From positions 1 to 64,000 of the IMG/VR virus record IMGVR_UViG_3300044970_000539: a DNA stretch of 64,000 bases. One strand, given 5' to 3'. The translations under genes were made by a program, and so were the position numbers. Below, piece by piece: positions 27,084 to 36,002 of the stretch. The notes beneath the pieces were generated by a model. That model was not told the origin of the DNA and did no database searches. It was given only the letters and a program-made list of their open reading frames with translations. Every line of letters starts with the position of its first letter. Positions within the stretch are counted from its first letter, which is position 1. Source of the DNA: a virus.

Positions 27084-30000
27084 ATGAACTACGTAGGCTT
27101 ACACGTACATACCCATTACTCACTATTTGACGGCGTAGCAACTCCAAAAGAGTATGTTGACCGTGCTAGTGCTTTAGGCATGCCAGCAATCGCAATCACA
27201 GACCATGGTACGTTGTCTGGTCATCGTGAGATGTATCGCATGGCTAAAGAAAAGGGTATTAAGCCGATTCTAGGTCTAGAAGGATATATGTGTGCAGACA
27301 TATCTGATACACGAGATAAGTCTGAAAGAGAAGGTCAGCAAGATCTTGTCTATAATCACATTATCCTTCTAGCCAAGAATAAAATTGGTTTGGAAAACCT
27401 AAACAAGATTAGCGAATTATCTTGGACAGATGGATTTTTTAAGAAGCCAAGGTTTGATTTTGATATTCTACAAAAGTATCGTGAAGGAATTATTGTAACT
27501 TCTGCCTGTCCAAGTAGTGTTATTGTTAAGGCATTAGAAGAAGAAGAGTTTGCTCTTGCTAAAAAATATATTCAGTGGTTTAAAGATAACTTTGGCAGCG
27601 ATTACTACATTGAGGTAATGCCACACAATGAAGCACACATAAACAAATACCTAATAGAACTAGCAGACGAGTTTGGCATTAAGGTTGTTGTGACACCAGA
27701 CTGTCACCACGTTGACCAATCACAAAGAGAAGTACAAGAGTTTAAATTGTTGCTTAACACACATGGTAAAGTAAACAAAGAAGCAACATATGAAAAGTCA
27801 AAAAAGCAACCAGACATGATGAAGCGACTTGACTATCTGTATGGAGAAGATCGCCAGATAACATTTAATAAGTTTGATATCCACCTTTTGTCTTATGAGG
27901 AGATGAAGGCAGCGATGGAATTGCAGGGTATTGATAGACCTGACATCTATGCAAACACACTCCTACTAGCAGACACAGTAGAAGACTATGAAATACAAGA
28001 TGGACTAAACCTACTACCAGTTCAATACAAGAGTCCAGATAAGGAACTTGCTAAGATTGCTTTAGAAGGTTTACAACTAAAAGGTTTGTCAGAGAATAAA
28101 GAGTATCTAGATAGACTTGATGAAGAACTTAAAATTATTAAAGACAAGAAGTTTGCTCCATATTTCCTTGTAGTTCAAAGCATGATTGCTTGGGCTAAGA
28201 AGGAAGGTATCATGGTAGGTCCAGGTCGTGGATCTGCTGCTGGCTCATTGGTTTGTTACTCACTTGGAATTACAGATATTGATCCAATTAAGTACGGACT
28301 GCTGTTCTTCCGATTTATTAATCCAGAACGTAATGATTTTCCTGATATTGATACAGATATTCAAGATAACAGACGTGATGAAGTTAAAGATTATCTTGTT
28401 AGACAATATAGACACGTTGCATCTATTGCAACATTCCTTGAATTTAAAGACAAGGGTGTTGTGCGAGATGTAGCCAGAGTTTTAGATATTCCTTTAACAG
28501 ATGTAAACAAAGTTTTAAAGTTGGTAGACACTTGGGACGAATATTGTTCATCAAGGACTACGGCTTGGTTTAGAGAAAAGTATCCAGAGGTGGAGGTTTA
28601 TGGTGAACAATTACGTGGTCGTATTCGTGGTACTGGTATACACGCTGCTGGTGTGGTCACTAGCAAAGATCCGATTTTTAGGTTTGCTCCAATGGAAACG
28701 AGATCTAGTCCTGGGTCTGATGAACGTATACCTGTGGTTGGTGTCGACATGGAAGAGGCTGAACGCATCGGCCTTATAAAAATTGATGCACTTGGTCTTA
28801 AGACATTGAGTGTTATTCAAGATGCAGTTGCTATGATTAAAGAAAATCATTACAAAGATATTGATTTAGATTCTCTTGATCTTGCAGATGCAAAAGTTTA
28901 TGAAATGCTTTCAGATGGATATACAAAGGGAGTATTTCAGTGTGAAGCAACCCCTTACACAAATCTTTTAGTTAAGATGGGTGTAAAGAATTTTAATGAA
29001 CTTGCTGCATCAAATGCACTTGTTCGCCCTGGTGCTATGAATACTATTGGTAAAGACTACATTGCCCGTAAACACGGAAAGCAAAATGTATCTTATACGC
29101 ACCAAATTATGAAAGAGTTTACGGAGGATACCTATGGCTGTGTTCTTTACCAAGAGCAAGTTATGCAAGCATGCGTACACCTTGGACAAATGTCCATGTC
29201 GGAAGCAGATAAAGTTAGAAAAATCATTGGAAAGAAAAAGGATGCTAAAGAGTTTGACGTATACAAAGAGCAATTTGTCAAAGGTGCTTCTGCCTATATT
29301 GCTCCCAATCAGGCTCTTGATTTATGGCATGACTTTGAAGCACATGCGGGGTACTCATTCAACAAGTCTCATGCGGTTGCTTACTCTACGCTCTCGTATT
29401 GGACGGCGTGGTTAAAATACTACTACCCTCTTGAGTTTATGTTTGCATTACTTAAGAATGAAAAAGACAAAGATGGTCGCACAGAATATCTAATTGAAGC
29501 AAAGCGTATGGGAATCCCTATTAAGTTGCCACACATTAATGATTCTGACTTTGACTTTAAGATTGAAGGTAAGGGAATTAGATTTGGATTGACTGGAATT
29601 AAGTTTATTTCAACTAACATTGCTGAAAAATATGTTGCTGCTAGACCTTTTAGTTCCTATAAAGAACTTGAAGAGTTTACTTTTACAAAAGGCAATGGAG
29701 TAAATAGTCGTGCACTTAATGCTTTACGTGTTATTGGCGCAGCAACATTTCCAGATCAGCCAAGAAATGATAGTGAGATTAAAGAAAATCTATACGAATA
29801 TTTAAACCTTCCAGAGTTTAATATTACAATACCATCTCACTATTATGCATTTATTCAGGATGTTGACTCATTTGAAGAAAAGGGGTCTTTTATTCTTATG
29901 GGAATGGTCAAGGCAATTAAAAGAGGAACAGGATGGTCACGAATTGAAATTTTGGACAAGACTGGCAGTGTTGGTATATTTGATGAAGAGTCTACGACTA

Positions 30001-30356
30001 TTGAGACTGGCCGTACTTATCTTATTCTTGCAAATGATAATAGGATTGTGTCTGCAATACCTGTTGACGAGATAAAAGGATCTTCTAACGCACTAGTAAA
30101 GTTTTTAAGTTATAAGCAATTGCCTTATTCTGAAGAAGAAATGTTTGTTGTTTCTTTTAAACCAAGAATGACAAAGGCTGGAAAGAAGATGGCTTCTCTA
30201 ACTTTGGCAGATACAAGTAGAGAACTTCACTCTGTAACTGTATTTCCTACCGCATTTCCTAGAGCATACATGCACATTGAAGAAGGTAAGGCTTATAAGT
30301 TTAGTTTTGGAAAAACGAAAGACGGAACAGTAACATTGGAGGATGTACATGTTTGA
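27084..30356 (+). CDS. dnaE: DNA polymerase III alpha subunit (C-family polymerase)
   Basis: 1090 residues. The N-terminal PHP domain has HVHTHYSLFDG at residues 7-17 (H7, H9), DHG at 40-42, GLEGY near 74 and DCHH near 212. The polymerase core has GPGRGSAAGS near 379 and the catalytic PDIDTD near 419-424, then the fingers and a helix-hairpin-helix region. A C-terminal OB fold is around residues 945-1010 (ILMGMVKAIKRGTG). Length is normal for DnaE. No separate exonuclease gene is visible, so the intact-looking PHP site may proofread. Confidence 0.93.
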   Translation: MNYVGLHVHTHYSLFDGVATPKEYVDRASALGMPAIAITDHGTLSGHREMYRMAKEKGIKPILGLEGYMCADISDTRDKSEREGQQDLVYNHIILLAKNKIGLENLNKISELSWTDGFFKKPRFDFDILQKYREGIIVTSACPSSVIVKALEEEEFALAKKYIQWFKDNFGSDYYIEVMPHNEAHINKYLIELADEFGIKVVVTPDCHHVDQSQREVQEFKLLLNTHGKVNKEATYEKSKKQPDMMKRLDYLYGEDRQITFNKFDIHLLSYEEMKAAMELQGIDRPDIYANTLLLADTVEDYEIQDGLNLLPVQYKSPDKELAKIALEGLQLKGLSENKEYLDRLDEELKIIKDKKFAPYFLVVQSMIAWAKKEGIMVGPGRGSAAGSLVCYSLGITDIDPIKYGLLFFRFINPERNDFPDIDTDIQDNRRDEVKDYLVRQYRHVASIATFLEFKDKGVVRDVARVLDIPLTDVNKVLKLVDTWDEYCSSRTTAWFREKYPEVEVYGEQLRGRIRGTGIHAAGVVTSKDPIFRFAPMETRSSPGSDERIPVVGVDMEEAERIGLIKIDALGLKTLSVIQDAVAMIKENHYKDIDLDSLDLADAKVYEMLSDGYTKGVFQCEATPYTNLLVKMGVKNFNELAASNALVRPGAMNTIGKDYIARKHGKQNVSYTHQIMKEFTEDTYGCVLYQEQVMQACVHLGQMSMSEADKVRKIIGKKKDAKEFDVYKEQFVKGASAYIAPNQALDLWHDFEAHAGYSFNKSHAVAYSTLSYWTAWLKYYYPLEFMFALLKNEKDKDGRTEYLIEAKRMGIPIKLPHINDSDFDFKIEGKGIRFGLTGIKFISTNIAEKYVAARPFSSYKELEEFTFTKGNGVNSRALNALRVIGAATFPDQPRNDSEIKENLYEYLNLPEFNITIPSHYYAFIQDVDSFEEKGSFILMGMVKAIKRGTGWSRIEILDKTGSVGIFDEESTTIETGRTYLILANDNRIVSAIPVDEIKGSSNALVKFLSYKQLPYSEEEMFVVSFKPRMTKAGKKMASLTLADTSRELHSVTVFPTAFPRAYMHIEEGKAYKFSFGKTKDGTVTLEDVHV

Positions 30357-30666
30357 TCAATTAGCAGAAAAAATACACGCAAATGCAATAGAGAAAGGGT
30401 TTTGGGATCGTCCAGCAGATGAAATTTTTGTAACAAAGCAAATGATGATGATCGTATCTGAAGTTGTTGAAGCAATGGAAGCATTAAGAAAAGAGATGGA
30501 CCCAGATCAATTATCAGATGAGTTTGCAGACATTATAATTCGTACCCTAGATCTTTATGCAGGCATGGTAAAGGCAGGGTATGTAACTAAATCATTAGAT
30601 TCTGCAGTTAAACAAAAGATAGAAAAAAATCAGGATAGACCAAAGAAGCATGGGGTAAGATTTTAA
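30349..30666 (+). CDS. MazG-like nucleotide pyrophosphohydrolase
   Basis: 105 residues from ATG 30349, which has GGAGG 6 nt upstream; ATG 30343 would leave no room for that RBS. The helical pattern KQMMMIVSEVVEAMEALRK followed by DEFADIIIRTLDLY carries the conserved E, E and D side chains of the MazG/all-alpha NTP-PPase fold (EExxE...ExxD). It would hydrolyse non-canonical or dNTP pools during replication. It overlaps the polymerase stop by 8 nt. Confidence 0.78.
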   Translation: MFDQLAEKIHANAIEKGFWDRPADEIFVTKQMMMIVSEVVEAMEALRKEMDPDQLSDEFADIIIRTLDLYAGMVKAGYVTKSLDSAVKQKIEKNQDRPKKHGVRF

Positions 30667-31679
30667 TGGCAGTCACAATGGAAGAAGTATTAGCACAGTT
30701 AGACCCTAAATTAAGAAAGAGATTGGGTAGTGGTGTTGGAGTAAACTTTGAGTATCAGCCTACTCCAAGTTTTGGATTAAACCGTGCACTAGGCGGAGGA
30801 CTGCCTTATGGACGACAGGTCCTTATCTGGGGATCAAAGTCGTCTGCAAAGTCCTCTATGTGCCTTCAGATGATTGCTATGGCACAAAAAGAAGGCAAGG
30901 TCTGTGCATGGATTGACTCTGAAATGTCATACTCTGAAGACTGGGCTGTAAAACTTGGGGTAGATCCAACTAAACTAATCTACTCACAAGCAAGAACTAT
31001 CAGTGATATGGTAGATGTAGGTGTTGGACTAATAAATGCTGGTGTTGACTTAATCGTAATAGACTCTATTACATCAATGCTTCCTGCAATCTATTTTGAA
31101 AAAGATACCGATGATATGAAGGCATTAGAAAATACAAAGCAAATCGGAGCAGAGTCTCGTGACTTTAGTAATGCTTGGAAGATGCTTAACTATGCAAACA
31201 ATAAGGTTAAGCCAACCCTACTTGTACTTATTTCTCAGTCTCGTAATAATATTAATGCTATGTATACTAGCCAACAACCTTCTGGTGGTCAGGCTACTAA
31301 GTTTTATTCCTCATGCGTTATTAAATTGTTTTCATCAGAGTCAGACAATCAAGCACTTAAAGGCAAGATTAAGGTAGGAGATAAACTAATTGAAGAAAAA
31401 GTTGGTAGAAAGATTCGCTGGGAACTACAGTTCTCCAAAACCTCTCCAGGGTTCCAATCTGGTGAGTATGATTTTTATTTTAGAGGTGACGATATTGGTA
31501 TTGATGCCATTGGTGATTTGGTTGATACAGCAGAGTCAGTAGGACTGGTTAATCGTACTGGTGCATGGTATCAACTTGATGATGGTACAAAAGTTCAAGG
31601 AAGAGATGGATTTATTAGTCGTGTAAGAGAAGACCTTGATTTACAGCAAAGCCTAAGAGATAAATTGGCAAATGGCTGA
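30666..31679 (+). CDS. recA: RecA-like recombinase
   Basis: 337 residues, TAATG-coupled to the MazG-like gene. The core ATPase has a Walker A of G56-SKSSAKS, where the usual GxxxxGKS glycine is Ala61, and Walker B VDLIVIDSITS near residues 119-129. Loop regions with SQSRNNINAMY near 190 and a C-terminal LGLV..GAWY segment fit the RecA family. It would drive strand exchange and recombination-dependent replication. The alanine substitution is unusual and is treated as a finding. Confidence 0.85.
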   Translation: MAVTMEEVLAQLDPKLRKRLGSGVGVNFEYQPTPSFGLNRALGGGLPYGRQVLIWGSKSSAKSSMCLQMIAMAQKEGKVCAWIDSEMSYSEDWAVKLGVDPTKLIYSQARTISDMVDVGVGLINAGVDLIVIDSITSMLPAIYFEKDTDDMKALENTKQIGAESRDFSNAWKMLNYANNKVKPTLLVLISQSRNNINAMYTSQQPSGGQATKFYSSCVIKLFSSESDNQALKGKIKVGDKLIEEKVGRKIRWELQFSKTSPGFQSGEYDFYFRGDDIGIDAIGDLVDTAESVGLVNRTGAWYQLDDGTKVQGRDGFISRVREDLDLQQSLRDKLANG

Positions 31680-31857
31680 TAGTAATTTTACTATATATCA
31701 TGGAAAGTTTCCATGCAAAAAATGCCATGAAGAAGTCTTATCTTTAAGACTTTGGAGTGAAACTGGAGATGCAACCTGGATGTGTTCTGCAAAGCATGTG
31801 TCAAAAGTTGCGCTAGTGCCATCAAAAAAGAAAAAGAAAGATTTTGTTAATGAGTGA
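31672..31857 (+). CDS. Small zinc-binding protein
   Basis: 61 residues overlapping recA by 8 nt (ATGGCTGA). Contains CKKCHEE near residue 15 and a later single Cys in WMCSAKH, enough for a C-x2-C...C-x3-H zinc knuckle. Very basic C-terminus (KKKKKD). Likely binds nucleic acid and acts with recombination genes, by position. Confidence 0.65.
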   Translation: MADSNFTIYHGKFPCKKCHEEVLSLRLWSETGDATWMCSAKHVSKVALVPSKKKKKDFVNE

Positions 31858-32146
31858 GAGGTCTGAGTCAAAGCGTATAGGGGCTAAGCAGCACAAGAAC
31901 TCTGGTAGGAATAACACTAAGGGTGATGCATCTTGGAATAATTTTGTAATAGACTTTAAAGAATGCTCTAAGTCTTTTACCTTAAATCAAGATGTTTGGG
32001 CTAAGGCTACAACTGATGCATTAAAGAAAAGTATGGATCCTGCTTTGATTATTGTGCTCGGTGAGGGTACACAAAAAGTACGCCTTGCTATAATAGAGTT
32101 AGATATGTTAGAACAGTTAATAGAGGAGAACAAGAATGTCAAATGA
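31850..32146 (+). CDS. Putative PD-(D/E)XK nuclease, Holliday-junction resolvase-like
   Basis: 98 residues from ATG 31850, which overlaps the previous stop; TTG 31844 is less likely. Shows the small-resolvase layout: a conserved E in the first helix (SERSESKRIGAK), then SGRNNTKGDASW with the first acidic residue, then VIDFKE carrying the D-x-K of the catalytic core. Located between recA and other nucleases, it could resolve junctions or trim ends. Confidence 0.6.
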   Translation: MSERSESKRIGAKQHKNSGRNNTKGDASWNNFVIDFKECSKSFTLNQDVWAKATTDALKKSMDPALIIVLGEGTQKVRLAIIELDMLEQLIEENKNVK

Positions 32147-32450
32147 GGGTCCACAAAAAACAACACTAGAGCAAGTAAATGGTTTGGCTGAGATTGCAGA
32201 GTATATGAATGATGAAGAACTTACAGTTGCTCTTACAATGATTGCTAAAATAATCATTAAACCAGACATTCCAATTCAAGTTGCAAGTCTTGAGATTGTT
32301 AGACTACAGGCAATTGCAGCAAAGATGTCATTAAAGGCTACATGGATGGCCAATGTTGATAAAAGTGACAGGGCAAAGAAAAATATTTACTATACCGCAG
32401 CAGAATCAATCAATGATTTGGTATCAGCATTAAAATACATTATGCGCTAA
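32136..32450 (+). CDS. Uncharacterised helical phage protein
   Basis: 104 residues, mostly helical, overlapping the previous gene by 11 nt with GAGGAG upstream. Contains NDEELTVALTMIAKIIIKPD and a hydrophobic face that suggests self-association. Many actinophages carry a similar protein in their recombination cluster, but I have no function for it. An extended -10 promoter follows directly. Confidence 0.65.
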   Translation: MSNEGPQKTTLEQVNGLAEIAEYMNDEELTVALTMIAKIIIKPDIPIQVASLEIVRLQAIAAKMSLKATWMANVDKSDRAKKNIYYTAAESINDLVSALKYIMR

Positions 32451-32452
32451 CC

Positions 32453-32461
32453 TGCTATACT
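32453..32461 (+). promoter_or_regulatory. Extended -10 promoter
   Basis: TGCTATACT just after the previous stop, with AAGGG at 32471-32475 and the chosen start at 32482. Would boost the nuclease and terminase segment. Confidence 0.55.
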
Positions 32462-32481
32462 TATATAAACAAGGGATGATA

Positions 32482-33291
32482 ATGACTAAAAATTTACTAC
32501 AGCAAATAATGATTAGAGAACCAAAGAAGATAGAGATTATAGACACTCAGGCATTGATTGAAAAGATTCAGTCAGGTTATACAGTTAAACGTGTAGATAA
32601 ATTTCAAACAAAGAAAACTTTTGCACCATCAACAATTGCATACTCTCATGGTGAGTGCCCAAGATATTGGTACCTTGCATTTGAGGGTGCAGTCTTTGAG
32701 GATAATGCAGATGCTTATGGAGCAGCAAATATGACTGCTGGTACTAAGTCACATGAACGCATTCAGCAGGCTATGATGGATTCTGGTATTGCAGAAATAT
32801 ATGAATCAGATGAAGGTCCAACAACAGAGTTTAAGATTGTTAACAATGATCCACCTATCTTTGGTTATGGTGATGCCATGATTAATTGGGAGGGTGAACA
32901 GATTGTTGGAGAAATTAAGACCATGCTCAATGAAGGTTTTGAGTATCGCAAGAAGGCGTTAAAACCAAAAACTGGCCACTTAATTCAATTACTTATTTAT
33001 ATGAAGATTCTTAAAAAATCAAAGGGTGTGTTGATTTATGAAAACAAGAATAATCATGAGTTGCTAGTTCTTCCAATAGAAGTAACAGATTATTATCGTC
33101 AATGGATTGACGAAACATTTCAATGGATGAGAGATGTTCGTAAAGCATGGACAGATAAAACACTACCTACAAAAAACTACAGATCAAATTCAAAAATCTG
33201 TAAGACATGTCCAATTCAAAAAGCATGTGAAGATGCTGGCACAGGGGTAGTAAAACTTAAATCCCTGGAGGGGCTCAGTGAAGTTATGTAG
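32482..33291 (+). CDS. Cas4/RecB-like PD-(D/E)XK exonuclease
   Basis: 269 residues from ATG 32482, where the AAGGG RBS has proper spacing. Core motifs in order: TAGTKSHERIQQ (helix with His), GYGDAMI (first acidic residue) and VGEIKT (E-x-K). Four cysteines, one in GECPRYWY and three in CKTCPIQKAC near the C-terminus, match the Fe-S cluster of Cas4/AddB-type nucleases. Likely processes DNA ends for RecA-mediated recombination. No cas genes or arrays are nearby, so a CRISPR role is not supported. Confidence 0.8.
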   Translation: MTKNLLQQIMIREPKKIEIIDTQALIEKIQSGYTVKRVDKFQTKKTFAPSTIAYSHGECPRYWYLAFEGAVFEDNADAYGAANMTAGTKSHERIQQAMMDSGIAEIYESDEGPTTEFKIVNNDPPIFGYGDAMINWEGEQIVGEIKTMLNEGFEYRKKALKPKTGHLIQLLIYMKILKKSKGVLIYENKNNHELLVLPIEVTDYYRQWIDETFQWMRDVRKAWTDKTLPTKNYRSNSKICKTCPIQKACEDAGTGVVKLKSLEGLSEVM

Positions 33292-33568
33292 TGTATGCGA
33301 TACATCATTTAAACCTAAAGTAACTTATCAAATTTACTGTACTAAGGTTTGTAGAGATATTGCAACCAGAGAAAAGATTGTGGAAAGATATAATGTCACA
33401 AAAAGACAAAAGCGAAAAGGCAAAAAGCGTTTATGTCTTGGCGGTTGTGCACAAGAACTTTCTATCTACAATGACTCTGGATTTTGTTCAAACTGTAATG
33501 TTAGTGAAAAAGCAGTTGCAAAAATGTTAAAAGAATTGAAAGGCTATATTCAGTATGAGCAAGACTAA
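33278..33568 (+). CDS. Double zinc-finger protein
   Basis: 96 residues, GTG start with TGGAGGGG upstream. Two Cys clusters: CSVC...C...C at residues 4-24 (CTKVCRD) and C..GC...CSNC near 53-75. Between them lies a very basic helix (KRQKRKGKKR). The composition suggests a nucleic-acid-binding accessory factor for the neighbouring nucleases. TATGAG overlap with the next gene. Confidence 0.7.
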   Translation: MKLCSVCDTSFKPKVTYQIYCTKVCRDIATREKIVERYNVTKRQKRKGKKRLCLGGCAQELSIYNDSGFCSNCNVSEKAVAKMLKELKGYIQYEQD

Positions 33569-34151
33569 GTGGGGAGCAGAGGCTGAGCCAAAGACTATTT
33601 GTGCTATTGATGCAAGCACTAATAGCCTTGCTTTTGCTTTGTTTGATACCCAACAAAAAACATTGGGCAGTATAGGTAAGATTTATTTTGAAGGAAACAA
33701 CATCTATGAAAAGGTTATGGATGCTGGTAAAAAGGTAAAAGCATTTATTGATTACTACGGTAGTTTTGATGCAATAGTAATTGAACATACAGTATTCATG
33801 AATAGCCCTAAAACTGCTGCAGATCTTGCATTAGTTCAAGGGGCTATTCTTGGAGCAGCAGGCCAGTCTGGAACAAAGCAAATAGGCAGGGTTTCTCCAA
33901 TAACTTGGCAAAACTTTATTGGAAACAAAAAGATTTCTAAAGAAGAACAGTTGGTTATTCGTGCACAAAACCCTGGAAAGTCTTTATCTTGGTATAAGGC
34001 TTATGAAAGAATGCTTCGTAAAGAAAGAACTATTAATTTTATTAATATTAATTATGACAGAACAATTACAGACAACGATGTTGCAGATGCCTGCGGTATT
34101 GGTCATTGGGCTGTAAAGAATTGGGATAAAGCGATAGGGGAAAGCAAATAA
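33555..34151 (+). CDS. RuvC-like Holliday junction resolvase
   Basis: 198 residues with an RNase H-type fold: first catalytic Asp19 in ICAIDASTNS, a second acidic residue in AIVIEHTVFM near 76, and an Asp pair in TDNDVADACGIG near 177-182. A basic loop near 110-150 would bind DNA. It would resolve branched intermediates before packaging; this phage type often carries RuvC near the terminase. TAATG-coupled to the next gene. Confidence 0.8.
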   Translation: MSKTKWGAEAEPKTICAIDASTNSLAFALFDTQQKTLGSIGKIYFEGNNIYEKVMDAGKKVKAFIDYYGSFDAIVIEHTVFMNSPKTAADLALVQGAILGAAGQSGTKQIGRVSPITWQNFIGNKKISKEEQLVIRAQNPGKSLSWYKAYERMLRKERTINFININYDRTITDNDVADACGIGHWAVKNWDKAIGESK

Positions 34152-34795
34152 TGCCTGAGTTAAATGCAAACATACCACCAATTGAATGCTATGTTCGTGG
34201 TAATTTTTTAAGAGATCAAGAAGATAGTCATGACAAATATTTTCCATGCGTTATCTTTGGTGTTTCAAGTATTAAGAGTAGAAGTCCACTGTTTCATTTT
34301 CTAATGGAAGATGGAGGAATTTGGTGGAGAATGCCAATCAATGCTTTTTGTACTAAGCCAGGAGTTCCAGAGGAGCCAATTCATAATCTTGTCTTATGGA
34401 ATTCTTTTAGCCCATATATTTCTGTTACAAAGTTTGAGAACTTAAGCAATATGAGAATGTCATACATTGACAGAACAAAAACAAGTATTCTTGGAACATA
34501 TTTATTTACTCTTGACTGGCATAATCCAGAAACAAACATACTAGATGATGGATACTCTGAAAATCCAGGGCAGCATAAATGTGGACATGTAATTCAAAGA
34601 GATGATGGAAACTTTGCTATTCAGCCTAACAATCGGGTAAGGCTAAAGGAACCCTCATTTGTAACAAAAAATGATCTAGTTATACAAAGACTCATTAATA
34701 CAAATAAGTGGGACGTTGAAAGTTATGACAAGTGGATGCTTGAAGACTCAAACGCCTACGACTATGAGGTTATTGACACAGGGGTTGACAAATAA
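34151..34795 (+). CDS. Uncharacterised phage protein
   Basis: 214 residues, no signal peptide. Two halves: an N-terminal beta-rich part with conserved-looking WWRMPINAFC and a C-terminal part with a possible metal-like pattern HKCGHVIQRDDGNF. Similar proteins occur in phages next to RuvC, but I have no function. Read as real because it fills the frame between two coupled genes. Confidence 0.65.
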   Translation: MPELNANIPPIECYVRGNFLRDQEDSHDKYFPCVIFGVSSIKSRSPLFHFLMEDGGIWWRMPINAFCTKPGVPEEPIHNLVLWNSFSPYISVTKFENLSNMRMSYIDRTKTSILGTYLFTLDWHNPETNILDDGYSENPGQHKCGHVIQRDDGNFAIQPNNRVRLKEPSFVTKNDLVIQRLINTNKWDVESYDKWMLEDSNAYDYEVIDTGVDK

Positions 34796-34799
34796 CACC

Positions 34800-34955
34800 A
34801 TGCCTGCTAAACTATATACATCAGAAGTCTATATGCGTAAGCGATATCTTATGGATAAAAAGACTCCAGAAGAGATTGCAAAGGAGTGCGGAGCCAGTGT
34901 TGAGACTATCTACGTATACCTTGCAAAATTTGGATTAAGGAAATCTAAAAGATGA
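34800..34955 (+). CDS. Small helix-turn-helix protein
   Basis: 51 residues from ATG 34800. Contains KKTPEEIAKECGASVETIYVY, a textbook helix-turn-helix of the resolvase/sigma-region-4 type, with a basic tail. Could be a DNA-binding regulator of late genes. Overlaps the next small gene by 4 nt (ATGA). Confidence 0.7.
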   Translation: MPAKLYTSEVYMRKRYLMDKKTPEEIAKECGASVETIYVYLAKFGLRKSKR

Positions 34956-35089
34956 AAAAGATTAAATATTTTATGTCATTCATATCATTAGTAATGGCTG
35001 TTGGGCTTATAACTGCAATTGCTACACTTAAAAACATTCCAGAATCATTTGACTGGAACCTAGAGGAAGATGAAGATGAGAATTATTAA
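34952..35089 (+). CDS. Small single-pass membrane protein
   Basis: 45 residues, one hydrophobic segment (FISLVMAVGLITAIATL) followed by an acidic tail (DWNLEEDEDENY). Found by reading the frame from ATG 34952 to TAA 35087-35089. Overlaps the genes on both sides, which supports that it is expressed. Role unknown; a membrane adaptor or antitermination-like accessory are possible. Confidence 0.6.
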   Translation: MKKIKYFMSFISLVMAVGLITAIATLKNIPESFDWNLEEDEDENY

Positions 35090-35237
35090 GCATTTTGTAG
35101 ATGTTGCAAAGGCACTTACACAAAGACTATTCTGTAAGCATACAGAGTCTTCAATATCATCTTGTCCCTTTACTGGTAGAACATATACAACATGCTTAAA
35201 TTGTTTTAAAAGATTAAAAGTTGAGGTAACTCCGTGA
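35076..35237 (+). CDS. Small zinc-ribbon protein
   Basis: 53 residues from ATG 35076 to TGA 35235-35237. Cys-rich: FCKH, SCPF and TCLNCF give a possible four-ligand zinc site. It overlaps both the membrane micro-gene upstream and the DUF3310 gene downstream, so translation is likely coupled. Confidence 0.6.
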   Translation: MRIIKHFVDVAKALTQRLFCKHTESSISSCPFTGRTYTTCLNCFKRLKVEVTP

Positions 35238-35476
35238 GTGATAACCTACATATTACTGTTGATCAGGTAAACCACCCCGTTCATTACACATCAGATCCTT
35301 CTGGTGTTGAATGTATTCAAATTACTAGACATAGAAACTTTAATATTGGTAATGCATTCAAGTATTTGTGGAGAGCAGGGCTTAAAGATGAAGCAAAAAC
35401 AATTCAAGATTTAGAAAAAGCCATCTTCTATATTAAAGATGAAATAAATAGATTAGAGGGAAAGTATGTCAAGTGA
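35234..35476 (+). CDS. DUF3310-like protein
   Basis: 80 residues, GTG start overlapping the previous stop (GTGA). Has the family pattern NHPVHYTSDPSGVECI, then GNAFKYLWRAGLK and DLEKAIFYIKDEI, which matches the phage DUF3310 domain (often next to nucleotide metabolism or terminase genes). Function of the family is not established. ATG of the terminase small subunit overlaps its 3' end. Confidence 0.82.
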   Translation: MSDNLHITVDQVNHPVHYTSDPSGVECIQITRHRNFNIGNAFKYLWRAGLKDEAKTIQDLEKAIFYIKDEINRLEGKYVK

Positions 35477-36002
35477 GGCAGAACTTATTCAACATCTTGA
35501 TGAAGTTAATCAAGTAGTTACAGAATACCTTAAGGGTAATGATCCTACAGTTATTTCTAAAGAACTAGACATTCCAAGAACTCGTGTTGTATCTTTAATT
35601 AATGAGTGGAAGGTTATGGCATCTGCAAATGATGCTATTCGTGCCCGTGCAAAAGAGGCATTAGTAGGTGCTGACACACACTATACAAAGTTAATTACAA
35701 AGGCTTATGAAGTTATTGATGAGGCAAGCCTATCAACAAACCTTACTGCCAAGACTGCTGGCATTAAACTAGTTTTAGATATTGAGTCAAGAAGAATTGA
35801 TATGCTGCAAAAGGCTGGACTTCTTGAGAACAAAGAACTTGCAGAAGAAATGATTGAGATTGAAAGACGACAAGAAGTTCTTGTTGGAATACTAAGAGAC
35901 ATTGCTTCAGAGCATCCAGAAGTCCGTGATATTATTATGAAGAGGCTTTCTGCTATTGCAAAAGAAGGAGAAGTGATTACTGTTGTCCACGATGTTCAAT
36001 GA
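35466..36002 (+). CDS. terS: Terminase small subunit
   Basis: 178 residues. A helix-turn-helix near residues 28-48 (ISKELDIPRTRVVSLINEWK) is followed by a coiled-coil-like helical region and a short C-terminal acidic tail, the usual TerS layout. It would recognise packaging sites and load the large subunit, which starts inside its last codons. No cos or pac site can be pointed to from sequence alone. Confidence 0.72.
   Translation: MSSEAELIQHLDEVNQVVTEYLKGNDPTVISKELDIPRTRVVSLINEWKVMASANDAIRARAKEALVGADTHYTKLITKAYEVIDEASLSTNLTAKTAGIKLVLDIESRRIDMLQKAGLLENKELAEEMIEIERRQEVLVGILRDIASEHPEVRDIIMKRLSAIAKEGEVITVVHDVQ

Noticed and set aside
32482-33291. CRISPR-associated Cas4
   Set aside because: The nuclease fold is Cas4-like, but there are no other cas genes or repeat-spacer arrays; a recombination exonuclease is more likely.
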